Assembly (NCBI GenBank): GCA_046594215.1
Contig: JBKJPX010000007.1
Coordinates: forward strand, 62,001-126,000
DNA from: Panacagrimonas sp046594215
GTDB lineage: Bacteria; Pseudomonadota; Gammaproteobacteria; Nevskiales; Nevskiaceae
Direction: 5' to 3'
DNA length: 64,000 nucleotides
Position numbers and translations under genes: made by a program. This document shows, piece by piece, positions 1 through 9,699 of this stretch (positions within the stretch are counted from its first letter, which is position 1; every line of letters begins with the position of its first letter). The notes beneath the pieces were generated by a model that did no database searches, was not told the origin of the DNA, and worked only from the letters and a program-made list of their open reading frames with translations.

Positions 1-286
1 ACCAGGGATAACTGGGGTCGACGAAGAAGATGGCGTGACGGCCGCCGCCCTTGTTCGTTTCGCCCCAGGGCACGGCCTCGTCGTGATCACGGCTGCGGCG
101 GAAGTGGACGTCGAAGGTGGCGGAGGTCTCGCCAAACAACGCGGACATGCCGCCCAGGCTGTGCTCGATCCAGTCGGTGAGCCCGGCCTTCTCGGCGTCC
201 GAGAACGGAGCCTCCCAGTGCCAGCGCGCGGCCGCATCCGCGCGGCTGGCGAAGAGAATCAGGCCCGCGAGCAGGAACTTGTGCAT
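1..286 (-). CDS. Secreted protein of unknown function (C-terminal part outside window)
   Basis: Reading the minus strand from an ATG at 284-286 gives 95 open codons that run off the window edge. The N-terminus MHKFLLAGLILFASRADA is a clear signal peptide with an A-x-A type cleavage site near residue 18. The mature part begins AARWHWEAPFSDAEK and later carries VHFRRSRDHDEAVPWGE and AIFFVDPSYPW. I do not recognise the family. It lies 52 bases downstream of the DUF2845-like gene on the same strand, so the two may be co-transcribed. The signal peptide and the lack of stops make it a real gene; its function is open. Confidence 0.7.
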   Translation of the reverse strand, partial: MHKFLLAGLILFASRADAAARWHWEAPFSDAEKAGLTDWIEHSLGGMSALFGETSATFDVHFRRSRDHDEAVPWGETNKGGGRHAIFFVDPSYPW

Positions 287-338
287 CCAGCATGGACCCG
301 CGCGCCGCGCCGGCGTTCCGCGAACCGGCCGCGCGCCG

Positions 339-944
339 TCAGCGCGCGTTGAAGCCGCGCTCACCGTTCTCCACTTCGGCGACCACGCCGTCCTCGAGCG
401 TGACGACCTTCAGGAAGCGGTTGCTGCCAAAGTTGTAGACCCATTCCTCGCGGAACACTTCCACTGGGTAGTGACCGCGCGAGGTGGTGATGCCGCCGTA
501 GCGGCGCTGGTAGCGCGGCCGGAGCGCGTTCACGTAGCCGACGGTACGGCGCGTGATCGGTTCGCCGCAACTCGAAACGAGCCGGTACTTCGACTGGCCT
601 TCGACGATCTCCTCGGAGGAGCATCCGCGCGATCCGCCGGCGGCGAAGCCGTAGCCGTCGCTGCGGATGTCGACCAGGCGACCGTTGCGCAGCTTGAGGA
701 CCTGCAGCAGCTGGTTGTGGCCGAAGTTGTAGGTCCAGTGCTCGGAGTCAGCGAGTTCGCGGTCGCCGGGGGCCGGGTACGAGAGCACGTCGCGGAAGCT
801 CGGTTCTCCGCAGGCGGCGAGGATGTCGGCGGCGCGCGCCTCCACCGCGATGATGCGCGATCCGCAGCGCATCGCATCGCCGGCACGGGCGTCGAAACCG
901 AGCGCGAGCAGAGCCAAAGCGGCAAGCAGCGGACGCGCGAACAT
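339..944 (-). CDS. Periplasmic DUF2845-family protein with two repeats
   Basis: The 201-residue product starts MFARPLLAALALLALGFDARA, a signal peptide. The mature protein holds two copies of the same unit: a CG followed by a CGEP, then WxYNFGxNxxLxV, then a G-V/L-V-x-x-I/V stretch ending in GYGF or GERGF. This pattern is the one I associate with DUF2845, a periplasmic family of unknown role. A start 12 codons upstream is possible, but it would put extra residues before the signal peptide, so 944 was chosen. The gene is divergent from the dsbD-like gene with 62 bases between. Confidence 0.7.
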   Translation of the reverse strand: MFARPLLAALALLALGFDARAGDAMRCGSRIIAVEARAADILAACGEPSFRDVLSYPAPGDRELADSEHWTYNFGHNQLLQVLKLRNGRLVDIRSDGYGFAAGGSRGCSSEEIVEGQSKYRLVSSCGEPITRRTVGYVNALRPRYQRRYGGITTSRGHYPVEVFREEWVYNFGSNRFLKVVTLEDGVVAEVENGERGFNAR

Positions 945-1006
945 GGACGGCCTGGAACCGGAAGGATGAAACTGGGTCACATTGCGGCTCCCATCCTGAA
1001 CCCTCC

Positions 1007-3106
1007 ATGAGCTTTCGGCATCTCCTGTTGTGCGTCCTGCTTCTGAGTCCTTGTGTGGGCGCCGTCGCGGCGCCGGTGCAGGTCGACAACGTGGAGGCGG
1101 AACTGATCGCCGAAAGCCAGAGCTTCAAGTCCGGCGCCTACGACAACTGGGTGGCCCTGCGCCTGCGGCCCGACCCGGGCTGGCACGTGTACTGGCAGAA
1201 CCCGGGCGACTCCGGCATCGCGACCTCGCTGAAGTGGACCCTGCCCGCGGGCGTGTCTGCAGGCCCGATCGAGTGGCCGTACCCGCACCGCGAGACACTC
1301 GGCGAGCTGACCAACTACGGCTACTCGGAGGAGACGCTGCACCTGGTGCCCGTCCACGTGAAGTCCGGGATGGATCACGTGGAACTGGCGGCCAAGGCGG
1401 CCTGGCTGGTGTGCAAGGACATCTGCATACCCGGCGAGGCCGAACTCAGGCTGTCGATGCCGGTCTCCGGCGACGCGCCCGAGGCAGACGGGGCGTGGAA
1501 GGCCGCGTTCGAGAAGGCGCGCTCGCTGCTGCCACGCGCCGCGCCGGAATGGGATGTGCACTACTCGATCGTGCAGGGCGACTTCTCGCTGTCGGTCCAG
1601 GGGACGCAGTTCCCGCAGCAGGCGCAGGTCGAGTTCTTTCCGCAGGTGAACGACCTCGTCTCGCACAACGCCGAGCAGCGCGTGGTCATCGACCCCAGCA
1701 ACGGCCTGCGATTGAGCCAGCGTATCTCCGCCTATTTCGTGGAGGCGCCGGATTCCCTGCGCGGCGTGCTCGTGGTGCACGAAGGCGATACGGCCAAGGC
1801 CTTCCAGCTGGACGCGGACCCGGGCGATGTCGCGGTTGTCCCCTCCACGCACGCCGAGATGCGGCCCGCGCCGGAGCGCGCGCCTTCGACGGTTACCTCG
1901 AGCGCATCGACGAGCTCGCTGGCCGCGATGCTGCTGTTCGCACTGCTGGGCGGCCTGATCCTGAACCTGATGCCCTGCGTGTTCCCGGTGCTCGCGATGA
2001 AGGCGATCTCGGTGCTGGAGGCCGGCGGCGCGACCGCCGCCACGAACCGCGCACACGCGCTCGCCTACACCGTGGGCGTCGTACTCAGCTTCGTGACCGT
2101 CGCCGCGCTGCTGATGGCGCTGCGCGCGGGCGGTGCTGCCCTGGGCTGGGGCTTCCAGCTGCAGTCGCCGGCCTTCGTGTTCGTGCTGGCGGCGTTGCTG
2201 TTCGCGATGGGCCTGTCGCTGTCCGGCGTGGCGCACTTCGGTTCGTCGTGGATGGGAGCGGGGCAGAACCTGGCGGCCAAGCCGGGGCTCGCCGGTTCGT
2301 TCTTCACCGGCGTGCTCGCGGTCGTCGTGGCCACGCCCTGCACGGCGCCGTTCATGGCGCCCGCGCTGGGCTTCGCGCTCGCGCAGCCGGCTGCGCTCGC
2401 GCTGCTGGTGTTCGCCGTTTTGGGCCTGGGCCTCGCGCTTCCCTTCCTGCTGCTGGGCTTCGTGCCGGTGCTCGGGCGCGCGCTGCCACGGGCCGGCCGG
2501 TGGATGGAAACGTTCAAGCAGTTGATGGCCTTCCCGATGTACCTGACGGCCGTGTGGCTGCTGTGGGTTCTCGGCGGACTCACCGATCGCGATGGCATGG
2601 CGCTGGCGCTGATAGGCCTCGTGCTCGTTGCCATGGCGCTGTGGATCTGGGGCCGCTCGCGCAGCGGCGTCGGGCAGGGCCTGGCGCTCGTCGTGCTGTT
2701 CGCGGCCGGGGTGCTCGCGCTGCATCCGGCGCTGAAAGTGCGATCGAACGCGGGCGCAACCACCGAAACGCCCGTCGGCTGGGAGCCGTACACCGATGCC
2801 CGCATGGCGGCCCTGCGTGCTGCGGGACGCTCTGTTCTTGTCGACTTCACGGCCGACTGGTGCCTGACGTGCAAGCTCAACGAGCGCGGCGTGCTGCGTT
2901 CCGATCGCGTACGTCAACTCTTGCGCGAGCATGACGTGGCGCTGCTGGTCGGCGACTGGACGCGTGCCGACCCGGTTATCACTGCGGTGCTGGACCGCTA
3001 CGGCCGCAGCGGCGTGCCGCTGTACCTGGCCTCGCGGGATGGCGCGGAGCCGCAGGTGCTTCCACAGGTCCTGACATTCGATTCACTGAGCGCGGCGTTT
3101 CAGTAA
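1007..3106 (+). CDS. dsbD: DsbD/ScsB-type protein-disulfide reductase
   Basis: This inner-membrane protein carries electrons from cytoplasmic thioredoxin to periplasmic thiol proteins. The 699 residues contain a signal peptide (about 1-22), a periplasmic DsbC/ScsB-like domain (about 25-290) with the pair C136-KDI-C140, a hydrophobic core of about eight helices holding MPCVFPVLAMK (C324) and ATPCTAPFMAPALG (C445), and a C-terminal thioredoxin domain with DWCLTCK (C619, C622). It is longer than E. coli DsbD (about 565), and the larger N-terminal domain fits the ScsB-like branch better. The next gene, 35 bases on, encodes a secreted redoxin that is a plausible client. The symbol is given in the broad sense. 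Confidence 0.85.
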   Translation: MSFRHLLLCVLLLSPCVGAVAAPVQVDNVEAELIAESQSFKSGAYDNWVALRLRPDPGWHVYWQNPGDSGIATSLKWTLPAGVSAGPIEWPYPHRETLGELTNYGYSEETLHLVPVHVKSGMDHVELAAKAAWLVCKDICIPGEAELRLSMPVSGDAPEADGAWKAAFEKARSLLPRAAPEWDVHYSIVQGDFSLSVQGTQFPQQAQVEFFPQVNDLVSHNAEQRVVIDPSNGLRLSQRISAYFVEAPDSLRGVLVVHEGDTAKAFQLDADPGDVAVVPSTHAEMRPAPERAPSTVTSSASTSSLAAMLLFALLGGLILNLMPCVFPVLAMKAISVLEAGGATAATNRAHALAYTVGVVLSFVTVAALLMALRAGGAALGWGFQLQSPAFVFVLAALLFAMGLSLSGVAHFGSSWMGAGQNLAAKPGLAGSFFTGVLAVVVATPCTAPFMAPALGFALAQPAALALLVFAVLGLGLALPFLLLGFVPVLGRALPRAGRWMETFKQLMAFPMYLTAVWLLWVLGGLTDRDGMALALIGLVLVAMALWIWGRSRSGVGQGLALVVLFAAGVLALHPALKVRSNAGATTETPVGWEPYTDARMAALRAAGRSVLVDFTADWCLTCKLNERGVLRSDRVRQLLREHDVALLVGDWTRADPVITAVLDRYGRSGVPLYLASRDGAEPQVLPQVLTFDSLSAAFQ

Positions 3107-3141
3107 CCGCGGCGCCCGCCGTCTGGTAGACAGGAGCAAAC

Positions 3142-3759
3142 ATGAGCCTTATGCAGAAATTCGCGACCGCTGGCCTTGCCGGCGTGGTTGCGCTGGCAAT
3201 GAATGGCGCGGCCATGGCCGCGCCCAGGGTGGGCGAGCCCGCGCCGGATTTCAGCGCGCCCGGCGCCGGCGGAAAGCCCGTGAAGCTGTCCGCCTACAAG
3301 GGCAAGTACGTGGTGCTGGAGTGGAGCAACGAAGGCTGTCCCTTCGTCCAGAAGCACTACAAGAGCGGAAACATGCAGGCGCTGCAGAAGGCCTATACCG
3401 GCAAGGGCGTGGCCTGGATCACCGTGTTCTCTTCGCGTCCGCAGGCGCAGGGCCACGTGGATGCCGAGGGCGCGAACAAGTTCCAGCAGGACTACAAGTC
3501 CTCGGCCACGGCGATGGTGCTCGACGAAACCGGCAAGCTCGGCCGGCTGTACGACGCCAAGACCACGCCCAACATGTTCGTGGTGGACCCGACGGGCAAG
3601 CTGATCTACTCGGGCGCCATCGACGACAAGCCCGGCACGGATCCCGCGGATATCGCCAGCTCGAAGAACCTCGTGCAGCTCGCGCTCGACGAGGCCATGG
3701 CGGGCAAGCCGGTGTCGCAGCCGTCGACCGTGCCCTACGGGTGCAGCATCAAGTATTGA
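3142..3759 (+). CDS. Periplasmic AhpC/TSA-type redoxin
   Basis: The 205-residue protein has a signal peptide ending AAMA, followed by PRVGEPAPDFSAPGAGGK, the usual start of AhpC/TSA redoxins. The active-site region reads SNEGCPFVQKHY with a single Cys (C66), so it lacks the CxxC of a classic thioredoxin. A second Cys (C201) lies in the C-terminal tail PYGCSIKY and could be its resolving partner. A good ribosome site, AGGAG, precedes the ATG. The gene follows the dsbD-like gene closely on the same strand, which suggests that the reductase recycles it. The substrate cannot be told from the sequence. Confidence 0.8.
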   Translation: MSLMQKFATAGLAGVVALAMNGAAMAAPRVGEPAPDFSAPGAGGKPVKLSAYKGKYVVLEWSNEGCPFVQKHYKSGNMQALQKAYTGKGVAWITVFSSRPQAQGHVDAEGANKFQQDYKSSATAMVLDETGKLGRLYDAKTTPNMFVVDPTGKLIYSGAIDDKPGTDPADIASSKNLVQLALDEAMAGKPVSQPSTVPYGCSIKY

Positions 3760-3835
3760 GGCTGGCCCAGGCACGTGCGTCGCGGGCGGGCCGCCGTTCC
3801 CGCAAAATGCGGTTCCTCGCCTTGGAAATATCCGG

Positions 3836-4705
<870 letters not shown>

Positions 4706-4749
4706 AAGGAACGGCAAACACGAGAAAAGCCCACCACACCGCGCATCCA

Positions 4750-5724
4750 ATGAAAGCCATCGTCTGCAAAGAATTCGGTCCCCCTGAAAAGCTCGTGTTC
4801 GAGGACCTGCCGCTGCGCGCGCCCGGGGTCACCGAGGTACGCATCAAGGTCCAAGCCGCCGGTGTGAATTTCCCCGACGTGCTGATCATCCAGAACAAGT
4901 ACCAGTTCAAGGGCACGCCGCCGTTCGCGCCGGGAGGGGAGGTCTGCGGGACCATCGCCGAGGTCGGGGCGAAGGTGACCCAGTGGAAGGTGGGTGACCG
5001 CGTCGCGGCCATGACCTTGCAGGGCGGATTCGCCGAGGAATGCATCGTGCCCGCGGCGATCTGCGTGGCGGTGCCCGACAGCATGAGCTCGTCCATTGCC
5101 TCGGCGTTTCATCTGGTCTACGGCACCGTGATGCACGCGCTGAAGGACCGCGGCCAGCTGCAGGCCGGTGAGACCTTGCTCGTGCTCGGCGCCTCGGGCG
5201 GCGTCGGCATGGGCGCGGTCCAGCTCGGCAAGATCATGGGCGCGCGCGTGATCGCCGCGGCCAGCTCGCCCGAGAAGCTCGCGTTCTGCAAGAAACTGGG
5301 CGCGGACGAAGTCGTCGACTACTCGAAGGAATCGTTGAAGGACGCCGTGAAGAAGCTCACCGGCGGCAACGGCGCCGACGTGATCTTCGACCCGGTCGGC
5401 GGGCAGTACGCGCAGGACTCTTTCTCCTGCATCGCGTGGAAGGGCCGCCACCTCGTGATCGGCTTCGCGTCCGGTCCGATTCCCGAGATCGCGCTTAACC
5501 GCCTGCTGCTGAAGGGCTGCGCGTCGCTCGGTGTGTTCTGGGGCGACTTCATCCGCCGCGAGCCGCAGGCCAACGCGATCAACATCGCCCAGCTCTATCG
5601 CTGGTTCGAAGAAGGAAAGCTCAAGCCGGTGGTGTCGCGCGAGTACCCGCTGTCGCAGGGCGCGCAGGCGCTGCGCGACATGGCGGACCGCAAGGTCGCG
5701 GGCAAGGTCGTTCTCGTCGTCTAA
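4750..5724 (+). CDS. NADPH:quinone reductase-like MDR oxidoreductase
   Basis: The 324-residue protein starts MKAIVCKEFGPPEKLVFEDL, typical of the quinone oxidoreductase branch of the medium-chain dehydrogenase/reductase family. VNFPDVLIIQNKYQ and PFAPGGEVCG belong to the GroES-like N-terminal domain; LLVLGASGGVGMGAVQLGK is the Rossmann nucleotide-binding loop; SPEKLAFCKKLGADEVVDY follows as expected. The zinc ligands of alcohol dehydrogenases are absent, so it should be a zinc-independent NAD(P)H-dependent reductase. The ATG at 4750 was chosen because it opens the conserved family N-terminus; the frame is open far upstream. Confidence 0.85.
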   Translation: MKAIVCKEFGPPEKLVFEDLPLRAPGVTEVRIKVQAAGVNFPDVLIIQNKYQFKGTPPFAPGGEVCGTIAEVGAKVTQWKVGDRVAAMTLQGGFAEECIVPAAICVAVPDSMSSSIASAFHLVYGTVMHALKDRGQLQAGETLLVLGASGGVGMGAVQLGKIMGARVIAAASSPEKLAFCKKLGADEVVDYSKESLKDAVKKLTGGNGADVIFDPVGGQYAQDSFSCIAWKGRHLVIGFASGPIPEIALNRLLLKGCASLGVFWGDFIRREPQANAINIAQLYRWFEEGKLKPVVSREYPLSQGAQALRDMADRKVAGKVVLVV

Positions 5725-5743
5725 GCGGCGAGGCACAATCAGG

Positions 5744-6073
5744 ATGAATCGAACGAGTCGAGGTGTGCCGGTGCGAGTGCGGATTTTCGGAATGAGCGTC
5801 TTGGTCTTCGGCCTGGCGGCTTGTGCCGCGCACGAGCCGCGCATGGAAGAGTTCGGCGAGAACTCGTACATGGTCACGGTCGAGGCGCCCGAGCAGCCGG
5901 ACGGCAAGAAGCTGGCGCGCCGCAAGGCCATGGAAGTGGCCGAGGCGCACTGCGTGGCGCAGAAGCGCCATGCGCGTCCCACGCACATGACGGGCGGCGT
6001 GTCCGACTTCGTGCAGGGTGGCGAGATCGAATTGAACTTCCACTGCCAGGACGAGGAATTCCTCGGACCCTGA
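5744..6073 (+). CDS. Small predicted lipoprotein, unknown function
   Basis: The 109-residue protein has a short hydrophobic segment ending in VFGLAAC, a lipobox with Cys27, followed by AHEPRMEEFGENSYMVTVEAPEQPDG. The rest contains AEAHCVAQKRHARPTHMTGGVSD and a charged tail. A later ATG at 5792 would leave only ten residues before the Cys, too few for a signal peptide, so 5744 with AGG just before it is preferred. The pattern of a small secreted protein in which a polar segment is followed by an AxxxCxxxxR helix is common in Proteobacteria; no function can be given. Confidence 0.65.
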   Translation: MNRTSRGVPVRVRIFGMSVLVFGLAACAAHEPRMEEFGENSYMVTVEAPEQPDGKKLARRKAMEVAEAHCVAQKRHARPTHMTGGVSDFVQGGEIELNFHCQDEEFLGP

Positions 6074-6083
6074 GCGAGGGCTT

Positions 6084-6674
6084 TCAGCCCTCGGCCGCGA
6101 ACCGCTCCGGGTATCGCGGCTTGATCGTGCGGTAGTAGGCCTGGATCTGTGCGAGGTCGGAGTCGTAGTCGCCGCTAGGGCGGATCAGCGGACCGGTGCC
6201 CACCTGTTTGCGCTCGTAATCGATGTAGGCCAGCAGGATCGGCGCGCGCGCGGCCAGCGCGATCCGGTAGAAGCCGCTCTTCCACACCGGCGTCCGCGAG
6301 CGCGTGCCTTCCGGCGCCACGCCGATGAACAGGCGTTCCCTGTTGGCGAACAGCTCCGCCGTCTGCTCGACGATTCCGCGCGCGGCCTCGCGCCGGATCG
6401 GCACGCCGCCCAGCGCGACCAGCAGGCCCCGGAACGGCCACCGGAACAGGCTGTCCTTGGCGAAGAAGTTGATTCGGATACCGAGCGCGAGGATCGCGGC
6501 GATCGCGAGGATGCCGTCCCAGTTCGAGGTGTGCGGCGCTGCCGTGATCACGAGATGGGGTTCGTCGCGCGGCAGATGCACATCCATCTTCCAGCCCAAC
6601 AGCCGCAGTGCCCCTGCGCCGAGCGCCCGCGCGAAACCCGAGCCCCAGCGTGGCGCCATGCCCAGATCGTCCAT
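6084..6674 (-). CDS. PlsC-type 1-acylglycerol-3-phosphate acyltransferase family protein
   Basis: The 196-residue protein has the two core motifs of lysophospholipid acyltransferases: H48-TSNW-D53 (HX4D) in TAAPHTSNWDGILA, and PEGTRSR at 121-127. INFFAKDSLFRWPFRGLLVALGG lies between them as in the family. It should transfer an acyl chain to a lysophospholipid or a related acceptor at the inner membrane. It is shorter than standard PlsC (about 240) and lacks a strong N-terminal membrane anchor, so it may be one of the accessory acyltransferases. The ATG at 6674 is divergent from miaB. Confidence 0.8.
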   Translation of the reverse strand: MDDLGMAPRWGSGFARALGAGALRLLGWKMDVHLPRDEPHLVITAAPHTSNWDGILAIAAILALGIRINFFAKDSLFRWPFRGLLVALGGVPIRREAARGIVEQTAELFANRERLFIGVAPEGTRSRTPVWKSGFYRIALAARAPILLAYIDYERKQVGTGPLIRPSGDYDSDLAQIQAYYRTIKPRYPERFAAEG

Positions 6675-6855
6675 CCGCGATTTCCCTTGTTGTTCTCGTC
6701 TCCCCGGTTCGATTCTATGGACAGGGTGCGGGACCCGTGTCCGGTCCGGCGGACCGAGTGCGGGCCGGCTTGCGGCGATGTGACAAAAGAGCGCATAAAA
6801 GACCCGACGCGGGGCGGGCGGCACAGTCCCCGGGATTCTCGCGTGACCCTGTCCG

Positions 6856-6861
6856 TATAAT
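6856..6861 (+). promoter_or_regulatory. Candidate -10 box of the miaB operon
   Basis: A perfect TATAAT lies 39 bases before the miaB ATG. The region 17 bases upstream has no convincing -35 hexamer, so the promoter is suggested by the -10 alone and its position in the 225-base gap between divergent genes. Confidence 0.4.
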
Positions 6862-6899
6862 CCGGCCCCCTCGCGTCGCCGCCTCGCAGCCGATCCCCG

Positions 6900-8237
6900 A
6901 TGTCGTCCCCCAAGCTCTACGTGCTCACGCACGGCTGCCAGATGAACGAGTACGACTCGGCGAAGATGGCCGACGTGCTCGCCAAATCGCATGGCTACGA
7001 GCGCACCCAGAACGCGGACGAGGCAGACCTGCTGCTGCTCAACACCTGTTCGGTGCGCGAGAGGGCGCAGGAGAAGGTTTTTTCCGAACTCGGCCGCTGG
7101 AAGCAGTGGAAGGAGGCCGATCCGAAGCGTCTGATCGGGGTCGGCGGCTGCGTGGCGAGCCAGGAAGGCGAGGCCATCGCGCGGCGCGCGCCGATCGTCG
7201 ATCTCGTATTCGGACCGCAGACCCTGCATCGCCTGCCCGAACTGCTGAGGTCGCGGCGCGAGACGCTGCGCCCGAGCATCGATGTCAGCTTCCCGGAGAT
7301 CGAGAAGTTCGACGCCCTGCCAGCGCCGCGTGCGGAAGGCCCTGCGGCGTTCGTGTCGATCATGGAAGGCTGCTCCAAATACTGCAGCTTCTGCGTGGTC
7401 CCCTACACGCGCGGCACCGAGATCAGCCGGCCGCTGGACTCGGTGCTGGTCGAGATTGCGCAACTCGCGGCGCAGGGCGTGCGCGAAGTGACCCTGCTCG
7501 GCCAGAACGTGAACGCGTATCGAGGCGTCATGGGCGACACGACCGAGAACTGCGACCTCGCGCTGCTGATCCACTACGTCGCGCGCATCCCGGGCGTCGA
7601 GCGCATCCGCTTCACGACCTCGCACCCGGCGGAATTCACCGATGCGCTGGCCGACGCCTTCATCGAGGAGCCCAAGCTCGCGTCCTATCTGCACCTACCG
7701 GTGCAGTCGGGCAGCGATCGCATCCTGGGCATGATGAAGCGCGGCTACACGCGCGCCGCCTACCTGCAGAAGATCGCGCGCGTGCGTGCCGCGCGCCCCG
7801 GGCTGTCGCTGTCCTCGGATTTCATCGTAGGTTTCCCGGGCGAGACAGAGGATGATTTCGGGCAGACGATCGCGCTGATCGACGAGGTCGGCTTCGACTG
7901 CGCGTACTCGTTCGTGTACTCGCCGCGACCCGGCACACCGGCCGCCAACCTGCGCGACGGCGTGCCCGCCGAGGTCAAGCAGCGGCGCCTTCACGCGCTG
8001 CAGGACCGCATCCGCCACTTCGACGACCGCTTCCGCGAAAGCTTCGTCGGCAGCACACAATCGGTGCTCGTCGAACGGCCCTCGCGCCGCGGCGGCGGGC
8101 AGATGGCTGGGCGCGTGTCGCATAACCGTGTCGTGAACTTCGACGGTCCCGATTCCCTGGTCGGCCACTTCGCGGACATCCACATCACGGAGTCCGCGGC
8201 CAATTCGCTGCGCGGCCGGCTGCGCGCGACGACATGA
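6900..8237 (+). CDS. miaB: tRNA-2-methylthio-N6-dimethylallyladenosine synthase
   Basis: MiaB is a radical-SAM methylthiotransferase that converts i6A37 to ms2i6A37 in tRNAs reading UNN codons. The 445-residue protein has the three N-terminal Cys of the auxiliary cluster (THGCQMNEYDS, LNTCSVRERA, VGGCVASQEG), the radical-SAM motif CSKYCSFC in MEGCSKYCSFCVVPYTRG, and a C-terminal TRAM-like region (SVLVERPSRRGGGQMAGR onward). Length and motif order match MiaB. It overlaps the phoH-like start by four bases, the first gene of the conserved miaB-phoH-ybeY-corC-lnt cluster. Confidence 0.97.
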   Translation: MSSPKLYVLTHGCQMNEYDSAKMADVLAKSHGYERTQNADEADLLLLNTCSVRERAQEKVFSELGRWKQWKEADPKRLIGVGGCVASQEGEAIARRAPIVDLVFGPQTLHRLPELLRSRRETLRPSIDVSFPEIEKFDALPAPRAEGPAAFVSIMEGCSKYCSFCVVPYTRGTEISRPLDSVLVEIAQLAAQGVREVTLLGQNVNAYRGVMGDTTENCDLALLIHYVARIPGVERIRFTTSHPAEFTDALADAFIEEPKLASYLHLPVQSGSDRILGMMKRGYTRAAYLQKIARVRAARPGLSLSSDFIVGFPGETEDDFGQTIALIDEVGFDCAYSFVYSPRPGTPAANLRDGVPAEVKQRRLHALQDRIRHFDDRFRESFVGSTQSVLVERPSRRGGGQMAGRVSHNRVVNFDGPDSLVGHFADIHITESAANSLRGRLRATT

Positions 8238-9226
8238 AAGACCGCAACGAGATCACCGACCTGGTGCTGGAACCGGACGACCCGACGCGCATCGCGAACC
8301 TGGCTGGCGCCTTCGACGGACACCTGCGCCAGATCGAGCTGCGCCTGGGCATCGAGGTGCGCAATCGCGGCAACCGGTTTCGCCTGGTCGGCAATGCCGT
8401 GGATCGCGCGCACGGCGAGTCGGTGCTGCGCAGTCTGTTCGACCAGAGCGCCAACGCTGTGCTCACGACCGAGGACGTGCACCTCGCGTTGCTCGAGCAC
8501 ACCGGCGAGCGTCGCAGCGCCGGGGACGACACGCAGCCGGCGGAGCACGGCGAGATCGTGATCCGCACCAAGCGCGGCGTCGTGCGCGGTCGCGGCGTGC
8601 TGCAGAAGCAGTACCTCAAGAACATCGCGACACACGACCTTTCGTTCGGCATCGGCCCCGCGGGGACGGGCAAGACCTATCTCGCCGTCGCCAGCGCCGT
8701 GCAGGCCCTGGAGAAGGATCGTGTGCGCCGCATCGTGCTCACGCGCCCTGCGGTCGAAGCGGGCGAGAAGCTCGGCTTTCTACCCGGCGACATGACGCAG
8801 AAGGTCGATCCCTACCTGCGGCCCTTGTACGACGCGCTGTACGAGATGCTCGGCTTCGAGCGCGTGGCGCGCCTGCTCGAACGTGCGGTGATCGAAGTCG
8901 CGCCGTTGGCCTTCATGCGCGGCCGCACCCTCAACGAGTCCTTCATCATTCTCGACGAAGCTCAGAACACCACGCTGGAACAGATGAAGATGTTTCTGAC
9001 CCGTATCGGTTTCGGCAGCGTCGCCGTCGTCACGGGTGACGTCACGCAGATTGACCTTCCGCGCCATGAGAAGAGCGGGCTCAAGCACGCGATGAAGGTG
9101 CTCGACGGCGTCAAGGCCATCAGCTTCGCGCAGTTCCGCAAGGAAGACGTGGTCCGACACCCGCTGGTGCAGGCCATCGTGCACGCGTACGAACTGCACG
9201 AAGCGGCGAATCCGCCGTCACAGTGA
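8234..9226 (+). CDS. ybeZ: PhoH-like ATPase (YbeZ)
   Basis: The 330-residue protein is a PhoH-type P-loop NTPase. GPAGTGKT (141-148) is the Walker A motif and FIILDEAQNT (D241, E242) the Walker B. An N-terminal KH-like region precedes the ATPase core, as in YbeZ. It is probably an RNA-associated ATPase working with the RNase YbeY encoded next; that link is known for E. coli YbeZ/YbeY and is supported here by the GTGA overlap of stop and start. Its exact reaction is not settled. Confidence 0.92.
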   Translation: MKDRNEITDLVLEPDDPTRIANLAGAFDGHLRQIELRLGIEVRNRGNRFRLVGNAVDRAHGESVLRSLFDQSANAVLTTEDVHLALLEHTGERRSAGDDTQPAEHGEIVIRTKRGVVRGRGVLQKQYLKNIATHDLSFGIGPAGTGKTYLAVASAVQALEKDRVRRIVLTRPAVEAGEKLGFLPGDMTQKVDPYLRPLYDALYEMLGFERVARLLERAVIEVAPLAFMRGRTLNESFIILDEAQNTTLEQMKMFLTRIGFGSVAVVTGDVTQIDLPRHEKSGLKHAMKVLDGVKAISFAQFRKEDVVRHPLVQAIVHAYELHEAANPPSQ

Positions 9227-9699
9227 GCGAGATTCTCATCCAGCGCCGAATCGATCCGGCCGGCGTGCCCTCGGCGTCCAGCCTGCGCCAGTGGGCGAAC
9301 ACGACGCTGGGACGCATCGCCGGCGATGTGACCATCCGCATCGTCGATGCGGCCGAAAGCCAGGAGCTCAACCGACGCTACCGCGGCAAGGACAAGTCCA
9401 CGAACGTGCTTTCTTTCCCCTACGACGGCGACATGCTGGACGTGCCGGTGCTCGGGGACATCGTCATTTGCGGCCCGGTCGTTCAACTCGAGGCCGAGCA
9501 GCAGGGCAAGGAGCCGCGCGCACACTGGGCGCACCTCGTGGTGCATGGCTGCCTGCACCTTCTGGGTTACGATCACGTTCAGGAGAGCGAGGCCGAGGTG
9601 ATGGAGGCCCGAGAGCGGAAGATACTGGCGGGGATGGGATTCCCGGATCCCTACGCCGCCGCGAGTACCAAAGCGCGCAAGCGCCAAAGATCTGCATGA
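9223..9699 (+). CDS. ybeY: Endoribonuclease YbeY, rRNA maturation factor
   Basis: YbeY is a zinc-dependent single-strand endoribonuclease needed for 16S rRNA 3'-end maturation and 70S quality control. The 158-residue protein contains the full metal motif H108-x3-H112-x5-H118 in VVHGCLHLLGYDH, and the family segment LNRRYRGKDKSTNVLSFPY. The start is a GTG at 9223 overlapping the phoH stop (GTGA), and the end overlaps the corC start (ATGA), so translation of the three genes is likely coupled. Confidence 0.95.
   Translation: MSEILIQRRIDPAGVPSASSLRQWANTTLGRIAGDVTIRIVDAAESQELNRRYRGKDKSTNVLSFPYDGDMLDVPVLGDIVICGPVVQLEAEQQGKEPRAHWAHLVVHGCLHLLGYDHVQESEAEVMEARERKILAGMGFPDPYAAASTKARKRQRSA

Noticed and set aside
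977..2932. Very long open frame antisense to the dsbD-like gene
   Set aside because: It is rich in Arg, His and Gln in the way of GC-rich antisense shadows, has no domain pattern, and the plus strand encodes a clear DsbD-family protein.
6720..6800. GGTCC/GGACC hairpin upstream of miaB as a terminator or riboswitch
   Set aside because: The stem is only five base pairs, has no T run and no conserved riboswitch core.
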